Shown one piece after another: positions 25,558 through 34,358 of a DNA stretch of 64,000 nucleotides. The translations under genes were made by a program, and so were the position numbers. The notes under the pieces were generated by a model. The model saw nothing but the letters and a program-made list of their open reading frames with translations, made no database searches and was not told the origin of the DNA. Location: contig NZ_WBMS02000014.1 of the NCBI RefSeq assembly GCF_008923205.2, positions 164,392 to 228,391 on the forward strand. The letters run 5' to 3'. The first letter of the stretch is position 1, and every line of letters starts with the position of its first letter. Source of the DNA: Actinomadura physcomitrii. Its GTDB lineage: Bacteria > Actinomycetota > Actinomycetes > Streptosporangiales > Streptosporangiaceae.

Positions 25558-26387
25558 TCCTCCCCGGGCCCGCGCATCGTGCCGATCGCGGGCAGGCGGT
25601 CGTGCATCTGGAACGAGCAGCCGGCGGGCAGCAGGTGCAGGGACACGTCGAACATCGCCATCGGCTCGTCGTCGGACGCGGCGTAGGCGACCGTCGACTG
25701 GCCCGCGTCGACGACCGTCACGCCCCCCGTGCCGACCACCTGGAACTGCCCGTCGCCCACCACGATCGCGGTGTCCTCGTCGATCCCGACCCCGAGCAGC
25801 CGGGTGTCCAGCGCGATGCCGCTCAGCAGCCGGGGCAGCCGCCCCCGCTCGTTGAAATGCATGTCGATCAGCACGTTGTCCAGCAGCGCCAGCCCCGGCC
25901 CCACCTTCACGCTGGACGCCGCGACCTCGTGGCCGTGGCCGCCGAGGATCATCCAATGGCCCATCGCGGTCGCGCCGGCGCTCGTCCCGGCGATGACCAG
26001 GCCCTCCTGCGTCAACCGGCGCTTGAGCAGCTCGTTGGTCCGCGACCCGACCAGCGTCCGGATCCGCGACTGGTCGCCGCCGCTGAACAGCACCCCGGTC
26101 GCCGCGTCCAGCGCGCGCAGCGTCGCGGCGGCGTCGGCGGCGGCGCGGCCGAGCAGCCGCAGCTCCCGCACCGACGGCACCCCGAGCCGCCCGAACACCG
26201 CGGTGTACTCCTCGGCGACCTCCTCGGGGACCTCGGTCGCGGTCGTCACCACCACGATCCGCGCGTCCTCCGCGCCGGCCAGCTCGACGAACGTCTCCAG
26301 GGGCCCGGCCCCGCAGGTCCGGTTCTCCGCCCCGCCGATGATCAGCAGCCGGCCCTTGCGTCCGGCGTCCCCGCTTCTGTCCTTCAC
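25554..26387 (-). CDS. cphB: cyanophycinase
   Basis: The 277-residue protein is a peptidase S51 family exopeptidase that releases beta-Asp-Arg dipeptides from cyanophycin. The nucleophile Ser136 lies in GTSAGA, FSGGDQ precedes it, and DMHFNERGRLPRLL and GIDEDTA follow, as in characterised CphB. It overlaps cphA by four bases. No isoaspartyl dipeptidase gene is in the window. Confidence 0.93.
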   Translation of the reverse strand: MKDRSGDAGRKGRLLIIGGAENRTCGAGPLETFVELAGAEDARIVVVTTATEVPEEVAEEYTAVFGRLGVPSVRELRLLGRAAADAAATLRALDAATGVLFSGGDQSRIRTLVGSRTNELLKRRLTQEGLVIAGTSAGATAMGHWMILGGHGHEVAASSVKVGPGLALLDNVLIDMHFNERGRLPRLLSGIALDTRLLGVGIDEDTAIVVGDGQFQVVGTGGVTVVDAGQSTVAYAASDDEPMAMFDVSLHLLPAGCSFQMHDRLPAIGTMRGPGEE

Positions 26388-26396
26388 ATCTACCGC

Positions 26397-26419
26397 CTAC
26401 CCTTGATCACCCTGGGTAG
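26397..26419. promoter_or_regulatory. inverted repeat in the cphB-tetR divergent promoter
   Basis: CTACCC (26397-26402) and GGGTAG (26414-26419) flank an 11-bp spacer. The repeat lies ten bases upstream of the cphB start and about 100 bp before the divergent tetR. It is a candidate operator. Confidence 0.4.
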
Positions 26420-26521
26420 TCCAGCATTCGCGAGGCGTCACGGCAAAGGCCTTTTCGCGGCTCCCGGACCCGCCTTCGCGCGCCTGCCGGAGCATCCGTT
26501 CCGCTGTGTCATGCTGGGCGG

Positions 26522-27202
26522 ATGAGCGGCAGCTCCGTTCCCCCGAACGGGCCTTCCGGCCCGCCCTCCGCCCCGGCGCCCGCGCGCCGTCCGGCCGGGC
26601 CCGAGGCCGCGCTCGCGGCGGCGTCCGCGCACTACCTGCGGGGCGAGCCGATCGACATGTCCGCGCTGGCCGCCGAGCTCGGCGTCGGACGCGCCACCCT
26701 GTACCGCTGGGTCGGCAGTCGCGAGCAGCTGCTCGGCGGCGTGCTGGCGGAGATGACCGAGCGCACCTACCGGGTCGCGGCGCGCGGCGTCCGGGGCACC
26801 GGGCCGGAGCGGATCCTCACGGTGCTGGACCGCTTCATGCGGGCGGTGGTGGACGCCGCGCCGCTCAAGGCGTTCACCGAGCGCGAGCCCCGGCTGTTCA
26901 TCCGGCTCGCGACGATGCCCGGCACCATCGAGGACCGCGCGACCGACCTGCTGACCCGGGAGCTGCAGCGGGAGATCGACCGCGGCGCGCTGCGGGTGCC
27001 GCTGCCGACCCGGACGCTCGCGCAGGCCGTCGTCCGCATCGCGGACTCGTTCATGTACGCGCACTACTTGGGCGGGAACCGGCCGGAGATCGAGCAGGCC
27101 CTCGAGGTGGTGGAGCTGCTGCTGCGGCCCTGCCGGCGCGGCGTGCCCGCGGGCCCCGGGCACCGGCCGCGGGACGGCGAGGGAATCTCCGAGCCCGTCT
27201 GA
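26522..27202 (+). CDS. TetR-like regulator of the QsdR type
   Basis: The 226-residue protein has a proline-rich N-terminal leader, a helix-turn-helix (IDMSALAAELGVGRATLYRWVGSREQLL, about residues 40-70) and a QsdR-like C-terminal domain ending with FMYAHYLGGNRPEIEQALEVVELLL. It diverges from the cyanophycin genes and could regulate them, but nothing beyond position supports this. The Shine-Dalgarno sequence is weak. Confidence 0.8.
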   Translation: MSGSSVPPNGPSGPPSAPAPARRPAGPEAALAAASAHYLRGEPIDMSALAAELGVGRATLYRWVGSREQLLGGVLAEMTERTYRVAARGVRGTGPERILTVLDRFMRAVVDAAPLKAFTEREPRLFIRLATMPGTIEDRATDLLTRELQREIDRGALRVPLPTRTLAQAVVRIADSFMYAHYLGGNRPEIEQALEVVELLLRPCRRGVPAGPGHRPRDGEGISEPV

Positions 27203-27302
27203 GCGCTGAAGTTTTTAGCGGGAATGACTATTACGTGGCATTCACCCGCCATGAGAGGCTGGAGATCATTGGACGCACTGTCGAACGAGGGACGGCCGGG
27301 CC

Positions 27303-28661
27303 GTGACTGACATCCCCCGCCGCGCGGTGACGCGCACCGCGAAACTGGCGACGCTCCCGCTCGGCTTCGCCGGGCGCACCGCTCTCGGTTTCGGCAAGCG
27401 CACCATCGGCCGGCCCGCCGAGGCCGTCGCGCTGGAGGTCCAGCGCCGCACCGCCGAGCAGCTGTTCTCCGTGCTCGGCGAGCTCAAGGGCGGCGCGATG
27501 AAGGTCGGGCAGCTCCTGTCGATCTTCGAGGCCGGGCTGCCCGAGGAGGTCGCCGCGCCGTTCCGCGCGAGCCTCACCCGGCTGCAGGAGGCCGCGCCGC
27601 CGATGCCGGCCGCCACCACGCACGAGGTCCTCGCCGAAGGCCTCGGCGAGGACTGGCGCGACCGGTTCGCCGAGTTCGACGACCGGCCCGCCGCCGCCGC
27701 GTCCATCGGCCAGGTGCACAAGGCCGTCTGGCACGACGGGCGGACCGTCGCGGTCAAGGTGCAGTACCCGGGCGCGGCCGACGCGCTGATGAGCGACTTC
27801 AACCAGATCTCCCGGCTCAGCCGCGTGATCACGCCGCTGTTCCCCGGCGTCGAGGTCAAGCCGGTCGTCGCCGACCTGAAGCGGCGGCTGCAGAAGGAGC
27901 TCGACTACGTCGACGAGGCCCGCGCCCAGACCGCCTTCCACGACGCCTACGCCGGCGACCCCGACTTCGTCGTCCCGGCGGTCGTCGCGCAGTCGGGGAA
28001 CGTGCTGGTCACCGAGTGGCTGGACGGCACCCCGCTCGCCAAGGTCATCGCCGGGGGGACTCAGGAGGAGCGCGACCGCGCCGGGCTGCTGCTGTTCCGC
28101 TTCCTGCTGTCCGGCCCGTCCCGCTGCGAGATGATCCACATCGACCCGCACCCGGGCAACTTCCGGCTGCTGGACGACGGCCGGCTCGGCGTCCTGGACT
28201 TCGGCGGCGCCGCGCACGTCCCGGACGAGCTGCAGTGGTCGATCGGCCGCCTGCTGCGCATCGGCACGCTCGGCGACCCCGACGCGATCGTCGACGCGCT
28301 GTGGGAGGAGGGCTTCCTCGCGCCCGACGCGGAGGTGGACCCCGAGGAGGTCGCCGCGCTCGTCACCCCGCACGCCGCGCCGTTCGCCGTCGACCGGTTC
28401 CGCTACACCCGCGAATGGATGCGCGAGCAGACCTCCCGCGGCCTCGGCCTCGCCGCCGACATGCGGCCGGGCGCGCTCGCCCGCCAGTTCCGGCTGCCGC
28501 CGCAGTACCTGGCCGTGAGCCGCGCCCTGGCCGGAGGCGGCGGCGTGCTGTGCCAGCTGGAGGCGGAGGGCGACTACCGCGCCGAGGCCGAGCGCTGGCT
28601 CCCCGGCTTCGCCGACGACGACGGCCCCGACCTCGACGACCAGACCGAAGCCACCGCCTGA
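27303..28661 (+). CDS. ABC1/ADCK (UbiB-like) atypical kinase
   Basis: The 452-residue protein has the hallmark KxGQ motif (MKVGQLLS near residue 62), the AxASIGQVH loop that replaces the glycine loop, VAVKVQYPG carrying the ATP lysine, HIDPHPGNF as the catalytic segment and LDFGG as the metal-binding DFG equivalent. Family members are linked to quinone and lipid metabolism through ATPase activity. In actinobacteria the role is undefined. A GTG start is used. The upstream 100 bp is unusually A/T-rich for this window and includes GAATG-N12-CATTC. Confidence 0.87.
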   Translation: MTDIPRRAVTRTAKLATLPLGFAGRTALGFGKRTIGRPAEAVALEVQRRTAEQLFSVLGELKGGAMKVGQLLSIFEAGLPEEVAAPFRASLTRLQEAAPPMPAATTHEVLAEGLGEDWRDRFAEFDDRPAAAASIGQVHKAVWHDGRTVAVKVQYPGAADALMSDFNQISRLSRVITPLFPGVEVKPVVADLKRRLQKELDYVDEARAQTAFHDAYAGDPDFVVPAVVAQSGNVLVTEWLDGTPLAKVIAGGTQEERDRAGLLLFRFLLSGPSRCEMIHIDPHPGNFRLLDDGRLGVLDFGGAAHVPDELQWSIGRLLRIGTLGDPDAIVDALWEEGFLAPDAEVDPEEVAALVTPHAAPFAVDRFRYTREWMREQTSRGLGLAADMRPGALARQFRLPPQYLAVSRALAGGGGVLCQLEAEGDYRAEAERWLPGFADDDGPDLDDQTEATA

Positions 28662-28665
28662 GGCG

Positions 28666-28688
28666 CTCCGCGGCCGGCGAGCGCGGAG
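28666..28688. terminator. hairpin between convergent genes
   Basis: The arms CTCCGCG and CGCGGAG (7 bp) surround a 9-nt loop, placed between the ABC1 kinase gene and the siderophore-interacting protein gene. Confidence 0.65.
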
Positions 28689-28695
28689 ACCGCCG

Positions 28696-29541
28696 TCAGG
28701 AGAGGGCCTGGGCCTCTTCCTCCTCGACCTGGCGGTTCCAGTCGCGCTTGCTCGACTGCCAGCCGTCCTCATCGCGGCCCCGGCGCCAGTAGCCGGAGAT
28801 CGACAGCCGCTCCATCGGCAGGCCGCGGTCGACGCGCAGGTGGCGGCGGAGCGCCTTGACGAAGTTGGCCTCGCCGTGCACGAACGCGTGCACCTCGCCG
28901 TCGGGGAAGTCGAGCTTCTGGACGGCCTCGACGAGCAGGTCGCCGACCTGGCCGCCGTCGCGGTGCAGCCAGACGAGCTCGGTGCCGGCGGGCGTGCGCA
29001 GGTCCTGCTCCTCCTCGGGGCCCGCGACCTCGATGAACACCCGGGCGGGCACGCCGTCCGGGATCCGCTCCAGGGACGCGGCGATCGCGGGGAGCGCGCT
29101 CTCGTCCCCGGCGAGCAGGTGCCAGCCCGCGTCGGCGGCGGGCGCGTAGGCGCCGCCGGGGCCGTTGAAGAAGATCTCCTCGCCCGGCCGGACGCCCGCC
29201 GCCCACGGCCCGGCGATGCCCTTGTCGCCGTGGTGGACGAAGTCGATGGTCAGCTCGACGGCCTCGGGGTCCCAGGCCCGGACGGTGTAGGTCCGGACGC
29301 TCGGCCACTGGCCGCGCGGCATCTCGGCGCGGACCTTCTCCATGTCGAACGGCTCGGGGTACGCCACGCCCGGCTTCGGGAACAGCAGCTTGACGTAGTG
29401 GTCGGTGAACGCGCCGGCTCCGAAGCCGGCGAGGCCCTCGCCGCCGAGCACCACGCGGATCATGTGCGGGGTGAGGCGCTCGGTGCGCAGCACCGTCCCC
29501 CGGTTGAGCCTGCGCCCCTTGCGTACCGGTTCCGTGGCCAT
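28696..29541 (-). CDS. siderophore-interacting FAD reductase (SIP family)
   Basis: The 281-residue protein is a ferric-siderophore reductase of the ViuB/SIP family: a flavin-binding barrel with RTYTVRAWDPEAVELTIDFV, the GPGG loop and a C-terminal domain with HGEANFVKALRRHL and SGYWRRGRDEDGWQ. It reduces Fe(III) in imported siderophores in the cytoplasm. An iron box matching the IdeR/DmdR consensus at most positions lies about 30 bp upstream of the start, so it should be induced by iron starvation. No siderophore synthesis or uptake genes adjoin it. Confidence 0.9.
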   Translation of the reverse strand: MATEPVRKGRRLNRGTVLRTERLTPHMIRVVLGGEGLAGFGAGAFTDHYVKLLFPKPGVAYPEPFDMEKVRAEMPRGQWPSVRTYTVRAWDPEAVELTIDFVHHGDKGIAGPWAAGVRPGEEIFFNGPGGAYAPAADAGWHLLAGDESALPAIAASLERIPDGVPARVFIEVAGPEEEQDLRTPAGTELVWLHRDGGQVGDLLVEAVQKLDFPDGEVHAFVHGEANFVKALRRHLRVDRGLPMERLSISGYWRRGRDEDGWQSSKRDWNRQVEEEEAQALS

Positions 29542-29572
29542 GCGGACCTCCGCCGAAATGGATCATTGGTGA

Positions 29573-29591
29573 TTAGGTAACCCTAACCTCT
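29573..29591 (-). promoter_or_regulatory. IdeR/DmdR-type iron box
   Basis: TTAGGTAACCCTAACCTCT agrees with the consensus TTAGGTTAGGCTAACCTAA at 14 of 19 positions. It lies upstream of the siderophore-interacting protein gene, where a repressor would cover the promoter. Confidence 0.65.
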
Positions 29592-29785
29592 GACGCGTCA
29601 GGATTGCTCCGCCGCGCCCCCGCGTTCCGCGCCCCCGCGTTCCGTCGCCTGCGCCCGGGGGCCCCGGCCGATGCTCCTGCACGCGAAGATCGCGCGAGGG
29701 CGGCCGTCCTGGTGGCTGGAGGGGGGCTTCCGGGGGGCACTGATCGTCACCGGCTGTGTAGGAGCGGCTCACCGGGGAAGGAATG

Positions 29786-29808
29786 CGCACAGTAATGATC
29801 ATTGTGCG
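29786..29808. promoter_or_regulatory. inverted repeat upstream of glpF
   Basis: CGCACA (29786-29791) and TGTGCG (29803-29808) flank an 11-bp spacer that contains the palindrome ATGATCAT. The repeat lies about 25 bp upstream of the glpF start and is a candidate operator for glycerol control. The rest of 29592-29785 shows no gene. Confidence 0.5.
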
Positions 29809-29834
29809 TCGCGTCACGACCCGGAGGAGGAGAG

Positions 29835-30686
29835 ATGGCCCTGCCCCCGCGAGCACGAAGGCTCCCGGACATCGTCGTCGAGATGTCCGCGGAGTTCGCC
29901 GGGACGCTGATCCTCATCCTGTTCGGGGTGGGCGTCGTCGCGCAGGCCATCGCGGGCAGCGGGCTCGGCGCCCCGCAGAGCCTCGGCGGCCACGACGCCA
30001 TCACCTGGGCGTGGGGCTGGGGCGTGACGCTCGGCGTCTACGTGTCGGCGCGGCTCAGCGGCGGCCACATCAACCCGGCGGTGACGATCGCGCTCGCGGT
30101 CTTCAAGGGCTTCCCGTGGCGCAAGGTCCTCCCGTTCATCTTCGCCCAGGTGCTCGGCGCGTTCATCGCGGCGCTCCTCGTCCGGTGGGACTACAGCGAG
30201 ATCCTCGCCAAGTTCGACCCCGGGCACACCACGAAGACGCAGTTCGTGTTCTCCACCATGCCGGGCAACGGGTCGCTGCCGCTGCACACCTGGGGCGCGT
30301 TCCGCGACCAGATCATCGGCACCGCGATCCTGCTGTTCCTGGTGCTGGCGCTGACCGACGTGCGCAACTCGCCGCCGCTGGCGAACATGGCGCCGCTCAT
30401 CATCGGGCTCGTCGTGGTCGCGATCGGCATGGCGTTCGGCTCGGACGCGGGGTACGCGATCAACCCGGCGCGCGACTTCGGCCCGCGGCTCGCGCAGTAC
30501 ATCACCGGCTACGACAACGCCTGGCGAGATCAGTACGGGCACTTCTACTTCTGGGTGCCGCTCGTCGCGCCGGTCATCGGGGGCATCCTGGGCGCCGGCC
30601 TGTACATCCTGCTCATCGGCCGCAACATCCCCGAGGAAGGCCCCGGGGGCACCGAGCCGAGGCCCGAGTACGACGTCGAGGAGTGA
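29835..30686 (+). CDS. glpF: glycerol facilitator (aquaglyceroporin)
   Basis: The 283-residue MIP-family channel has six membrane helices and two half-helix NPA motifs, GGHINPAVT at residues 80-82 and INPARDFGPR at 210-212. The Asp after NPAR is diagnostic for glycerol facilitators rather than water channels. ATG 29835 follows GGAGGAGG at 29823-29830; an upstream in-frame ATG overlaps the operator and is less likely. glpK follows after 54 bp. Confidence 0.92.
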   Translation: MALPPRARRLPDIVVEMSAEFAGTLILILFGVGVVAQAIAGSGLGAPQSLGGHDAITWAWGWGVTLGVYVSARLSGGHINPAVTIALAVFKGFPWRKVLPFIFAQVLGAFIAALLVRWDYSEILAKFDPGHTTKTQFVFSTMPGNGSLPLHTWGAFRDQIIGTAILLFLVLALTDVRNSPPLANMAPLIIGLVVVAIGMAFGSDAGYAINPARDFGPRLAQYITGYDNAWRDQYGHFYFWVPLVAPVIGGILGAGLYILLIGRNIPEEGPGGTEPRPEYDVEE

Positions 30687-30740
30687 CGGGCGCCGCCCCG
30701 TCCCCGCTCCAGAACGTCCCGCGCAGAAAGGCAGAGCCGC

Positions 30741-32258
30741 ATGGCCGACTTCGTCGGCGCCCTCGACCAGGGCACCACCAGCACCCGGTTCATGATCTTC
30801 GATCACGGCGGCGACGAGGTCGCCCGCCACCAGCTCGAGCACGAGCAGATCCTGCCGCGCGCGGGCTGGGTCGAGCACAACCCCACCGAGATCTGGGAGC
30901 GCACCCGCGCGGTCGTCCAGACGACGCTGAACAAGGCGAACCTGCACCACGACGACCTGGCCGCGTTCGGGATCACCAACCAGCGCGAGACGACGCTGGT
31001 GTGGAACCGCCGCACCGGCCGTCCGTACTACAACGCGATCGTCTGGCAGGACACCCGCACCGACCGCATCGCCTCCGCGCTCGAGCGCGACGGCCGCGGC
31101 AAGACGATCCGGCACCGCGCGGGGCTGCCGCCCGCGACGTACTTCTCCGCCGGCAAGGTCCAGTGGATCCTGGAGAACGTCGACGGGGTGCGGGAGGCCG
31201 CGGAGAGCGGCGACGCCGTCTTCGGCAACATGGACACCTGGGTGCTGTGGAACCTCACCGGCGGGACGGACGGCGGCGTGCACGTCACCGACGTCACCAA
31301 CGCCAGCCGCACCATGCTGATGGACCTGGAGACCCTCGACTGGGACGACGAGCTGCTGTCGTTCTTCGGCATCCCGCGCTCGATGCTGCCCGAGATCAGG
31401 CCGTCGTCGGCGCCCGACCCGTACGGGGTGACCCGCGCGGACGGCCCGCTCGGCGGGGAGGTGCCGCTCACCGGCATCCTCGGCGACCAGCAGGCCGCGA
31501 CGGTCGGGCAGGTGTGCTTCTCGCCCGGCGAGGCCAAGAACACCTACGGCACCGGCAACTTCCTGCTGCTCAACACCGGTGAGGAGCTCGTCCGGTCCAA
31601 GGCGGGGATGCTCACGACGGTCTGCTACAAGTTCGGCGACCACCCGCAGGTGTACGCGCTGGAGGGCTCGATCGCGGTGACGGGGTCGGCGGTGCAGTGG
31701 CTGCGCGACCAGCTCGGCATCATCGCCGGCGCCGCGCAGAGCGAGAACCTGGCCCGGCAGGTCGAGGACAACGGCGGCGTGTACTTCGTGCCCGCGTTCT
31801 CCGGCCTGTTCGCCCCCTACTGGCGGTCGGACGCGCGCGGCGCGATCGTCGGGCTGTCGCGGTTCAACACCAACGCGCACCTGGCCCGCGCGACCCTGGA
31901 GTCGATCTGCTACCAGTCCAAGGACGTCGTCGAGGCGATGCGCGAGGACTCCGGTGTCTCGCTGGACGTGCTGAAGGTGGACGGCGGCGTGACGGCGAAC
32001 GAGCTGTGCATGCAGATGCAGGCCGACATCCTCGGCGTCCCGGTGTCGCGGCCGGTGGTCGCCGAGACCACCGCGCTCGGCGCCGCGTACGCCGCCGGCC
32101 TCGCCGTCGGGTTCTGGAACACCACCGACGAGCTGCGCCAGAACTGGAACGAGGACAAGCGCTGGCTGCCCACCTGGGACGACGAGCAGCGCGACAAGGG
32201 CTACGCCGGCTGGAAGAAGGCGGTCGAGCGCACCTACGGCTGGGTGGAGGTCGACTGA
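30741..32258 (+). CDS. glpK: glycerol kinase
   Basis: The 505-residue FGGY kinase phosphorylates glycerol to glycerol 3-phosphate. Evidence includes ALDQGTTSTRFMIFD at the N-terminus, TNQRETTLVW, the substrate segment IVWQDTRT, GILGDQQAA, YGTGNFLLLN and the C-terminal DGGVTANELCMQMQADILG. It is in an operon with glpF. Its last 25 bases overlap the 3' end of the convergent oxidoreductase gene. No glpD is in the window. Confidence 0.96.
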   Translation: MADFVGALDQGTTSTRFMIFDHGGDEVARHQLEHEQILPRAGWVEHNPTEIWERTRAVVQTTLNKANLHHDDLAAFGITNQRETTLVWNRRTGRPYYNAIVWQDTRTDRIASALERDGRGKTIRHRAGLPPATYFSAGKVQWILENVDGVREAAESGDAVFGNMDTWVLWNLTGGTDGGVHVTDVTNASRTMLMDLETLDWDDELLSFFGIPRSMLPEIRPSSAPDPYGVTRADGPLGGEVPLTGILGDQQAATVGQVCFSPGEAKNTYGTGNFLLLNTGEELVRSKAGMLTTVCYKFGDHPQVYALEGSIAVTGSAVQWLRDQLGIIAGAAQSENLARQVEDNGGVYFVPAFSGLFAPYWRSDARGAIVGLSRFNTNAHLARATLESICYQSKDVVEAMREDSGVSLDVLKVDGGVTANELCMQMQADILGVPVSRPVVAETTALGAAYAAGLAVGFWNTTDELRQNWNEDKRWLPTWDDEQRDKGYAGWKKAVERTYGWVEVD

Positions 32259-33223
32259 CCGAACTGCGCGGTGATCTCCTCGATCGTCCGCAGGATCGCG
32301 ACGGTCTCGTCCAGCGGCATCAGCGGCGACTCGGTGAGGCCGGCGCGCAGGCAGCGCGCCACCTCCTCCGCCTGGTAGGTGTAGCCGTGCCCGTCGATGC
32401 CGGCGGTGAGGACCTCGGGGTCGCCGCCGGTCCGCACGACCGTCATCGACGCGGGGCGGTAGAACGGGGACGCGACGTCGACGCGGCCCCGTGTCCCGAT
32501 GACGGTCGCGGTGTGCGGCGAGTCGCCGAGCAGGCCGCAGTGCAGCAGCGCCACCGCGCCCGATTCGTAGCCGAGCAGGACGCCGGTGTTGGCGTCCACG
32601 CCGGTCGGCGCGGGCGACGCGGTGGCCTGCACGGACGCGGGCGGGCCGAGCAGCGGCCAGGTGAACGACAGCGGGTAGCAGCCGAGGTCGAGCAGCGCGC
32701 CGCCGCCCAGTTCCGGTGACCACAGCCGGTGCTCGGGGTCGTAGGCGGCGGTGATGGAGAAGTCGGCGTACACGGCCGTGACGTCGCCGATCGCGCCCTC
32801 GGCGACCAGGTCGCGGAGCCGCCGGACGAGCGGGTTGAACCGCGTCCACATCGCCTCCATCGCGAACACGCCGCGCTCGCGGGCGAGCGCGGCGAGCTTC
32901 TCGGCGTCGGAGGCGCTCGTGGTGAACGGCTTCTCCACGAGCACGGCCCGTCCCGCCTCGATGCACTGCCGCGCGGGCTCGTAGTGCAGGGGATGGGGCG
33001 TGGCGACGTACACGACGTCGACGCCGTCGTCGGCGGCGAGCCCGGCGTAGGAGCCGTGCGCCCGGGGGACGCCGTACCGTTCCGCGAACGCGGCGGCGGT
33101 GCCGTGCGAGCGCGAGCCGACGGCGGCCACCTCGTGGCCGGGGAGGCGCAGCACGTCCTCGGTGAACACCGAGGCGATGCCGCCCGTCCCGAGGATGCCC
33201 CAGCGCAGCGGTGAGTCGGTCAT
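32234..33223 (-). CDS. Gfo/Idh/MocA family NAD(P)-dependent oxidoreductase
   Basis: The 329-residue protein has the N-terminal Rossmann motif GILGTGGIA, the VATPHPLHYE segment, the catalytic lysine in VEKPFTTS and the C-terminal alpha/beta domain with GGGALLDLGCYPLSF. It would oxidise or reduce a sugar or polyol (the family includes trans-dihydrobenzenediol and xylose dehydrogenase-like enzymes). It is convergent with glpK and its coding end overlaps glpK by 25 bp. Confidence 0.87.
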   Translation of the reverse strand: MTDSPLRWGILGTGGIASVFTEDVLRLPGHEVAAVGSRSHGTAAAFAERYGVPRAHGSYAGLAADDGVDVVYVATPHPLHYEPARQCIEAGRAVLVEKPFTTSASDAEKLAALARERGVFAMEAMWTRFNPLVRRLRDLVAEGAIGDVTAVYADFSITAAYDPEHRLWSPELGGGALLDLGCYPLSFTWPLLGPPASVQATASPAPTGVDANTGVLLGYESGAVALLHCGLLGDSPHTATVIGTRGRVDVASPFYRPASMTVVRTGGDPEVLTAGIDGHGYTYQAEEVARCLRAGLTESPLMPLDETVAILRTIEEITAQFGQSTSTQP

Positions 33224-33335
33224 GCGCCGATCGTACGGGGTGGCGGTCCTTCCCCCGGCGGCGGAGATGATCTAGCCTCCCCGGTACGCTCTGTCACTCT
33301 ATATTTACATTCCGTGTTCACTTGAGGGGATCCGT

Positions 33336-34187
33336 ATGAACCGACGATTCGCCGGAGCCGCAACCGCCTCGGTCGTCCTCGCGAGCGCCGCGACCGTCCT
33401 CCCGGCCGCTCCGGCGGGCGCCGCCGGGACACCGGCCGCGGCCCGCGGCCGCGGCGAGGTCGACTTCACCGGCATCGTCGCGCTCAGCAACTGCTCCGGC
33501 TCCCTGGTGCGCGGGCCGCGCTCGCGCGACTCCGACAAGGCGCTCGTGCTGACCAACGGCCACTGCCTCGAGACCGGGATGCCGGAACCCGGGCAGGTCA
33601 TCGTCGACCGGCCCTCCGCCCGGACGTTCACGCTCCTCGGCCGGACGGGCCGCACGACCCTCGGCACCCTGAAGGCCGCGAGGGTCGAGTACGCGACGAT
33701 GACCGACACCGACGTCACGGTGTACCGCCTGGACGAGAGCTATGCGGCGATCCGCGAACGGTACGGCGTTCCCGCGCTGCCGCTGTCGACGGCGCGGCCC
33801 CAGGACGGCACCGAGATCCGGATCGTGTCGGGCTACTGGAGGACCGTCTACGGCTGCAGGACGGACGCGACCGTCCACCGGCTGAGGGAGGCCGGCTGGA
33901 CGTGGAAGGACTCCATCCGGTACGCGCCGCGGTGCCGGGCCGTTCACGGGACGTCCGGGTCGCCCGTCATCGACGCCGTGACCCACCGCGTCGTCGCCGT
34001 CAACAGCACCGGCAACGACGACGGCGAGCGCTGCACGCTGAACAATCCGTGCGAGGTCGACCGGAACGGCCGCCTCACCGTGCGGCCCGGCGCCCACTAC
34101 GCCCAGCAGACCTACCTGCTCGCGCGGTGCCTCGGCGAGGGCGGCGAGGTGGTGCTGGGCGGGTCCTGCGCGCTGCCGCGCCCCTGA
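33336..34187 (+). CDS. secreted trypsin-like serine protease
   Basis: The 283-residue protein begins with a signal peptide (MNRRFAG, hydrophobic stretch, cleavage expected near residue 30 after AGA). The chymotrypsin-fold triad is His76 in LTNGHC, Asp126 in TDTDVTVY and Ser207 in GTSGSPV. In the last, the usual GDSGGP aspartate is Thr, which may change specificity. Several cysteines (such as SGSC and CTLNNPC) can form disulfides. The upstream region holds TATATT (33300-33305), a likely -10, and GAGGGGA before the ATG. Confidence 0.86.
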   Translation: MNRRFAGAATASVVLASAATVLPAAPAGAAGTPAAARGRGEVDFTGIVALSNCSGSLVRGPRSRDSDKALVLTNGHCLETGMPEPGQVIVDRPSARTFTLLGRTGRTTLGTLKAARVEYATMTDTDVTVYRLDESYAAIRERYGVPALPLSTARPQDGTEIRIVSGYWRTVYGCRTDATVHRLREAGWTWKDSIRYAPRCRAVHGTSGSPVIDAVTHRVVAVNSTGNDDGERCTLNNPCEVDRNGRLTVRPGAHYAQQTYLLARCLGEGGEVVLGGSCALPRP

Positions 34188-34193
34188 CCGGGT

Positions 34194-34358
34194 TCAGCCC
34201 TCCGCGAGCAGCCCGACCTGCTCGGCGATCTGCGTCTGCGTCTTGTTGCCGAAGAAGCGCAGCAGCAGGATCGTCCGCTCGCGCTCGGGCAGCTCGTCGA
34301 TCAGCGGCCGGAGCCGGTCATCGGACCGCGGGGGGCTGGACGAAAGCGCCGACGTCAT
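34194..34358 (-). pseudogene. truncated sigma factor region 4 of the SigB/SigF type
   Basis: The 54 codons encode DELPERERTILLLRFFGN followed by KTQTQIAEQVG, which is close to the sigma-4 start of SigF/SigB-type stress sigma factors. The frame then ends six residues later, before the recognition helix. Everything N-terminal to region 4 is also missing. A good Shine-Dalgarno (AAGGAG) precedes the ATG, so a small peptide might still be made. I regard it as a gene remnant. Confidence 0.6.

Noticed and set aside
22894..25956. 1020-residue version of cyanophycin synthetase starting at 25956
   Set aside because: The first 133 codons lie inside cphB and are Arg/Gly-rich shadow; the GTG at 25557 with GGGGAGGAG fits known CphA length.
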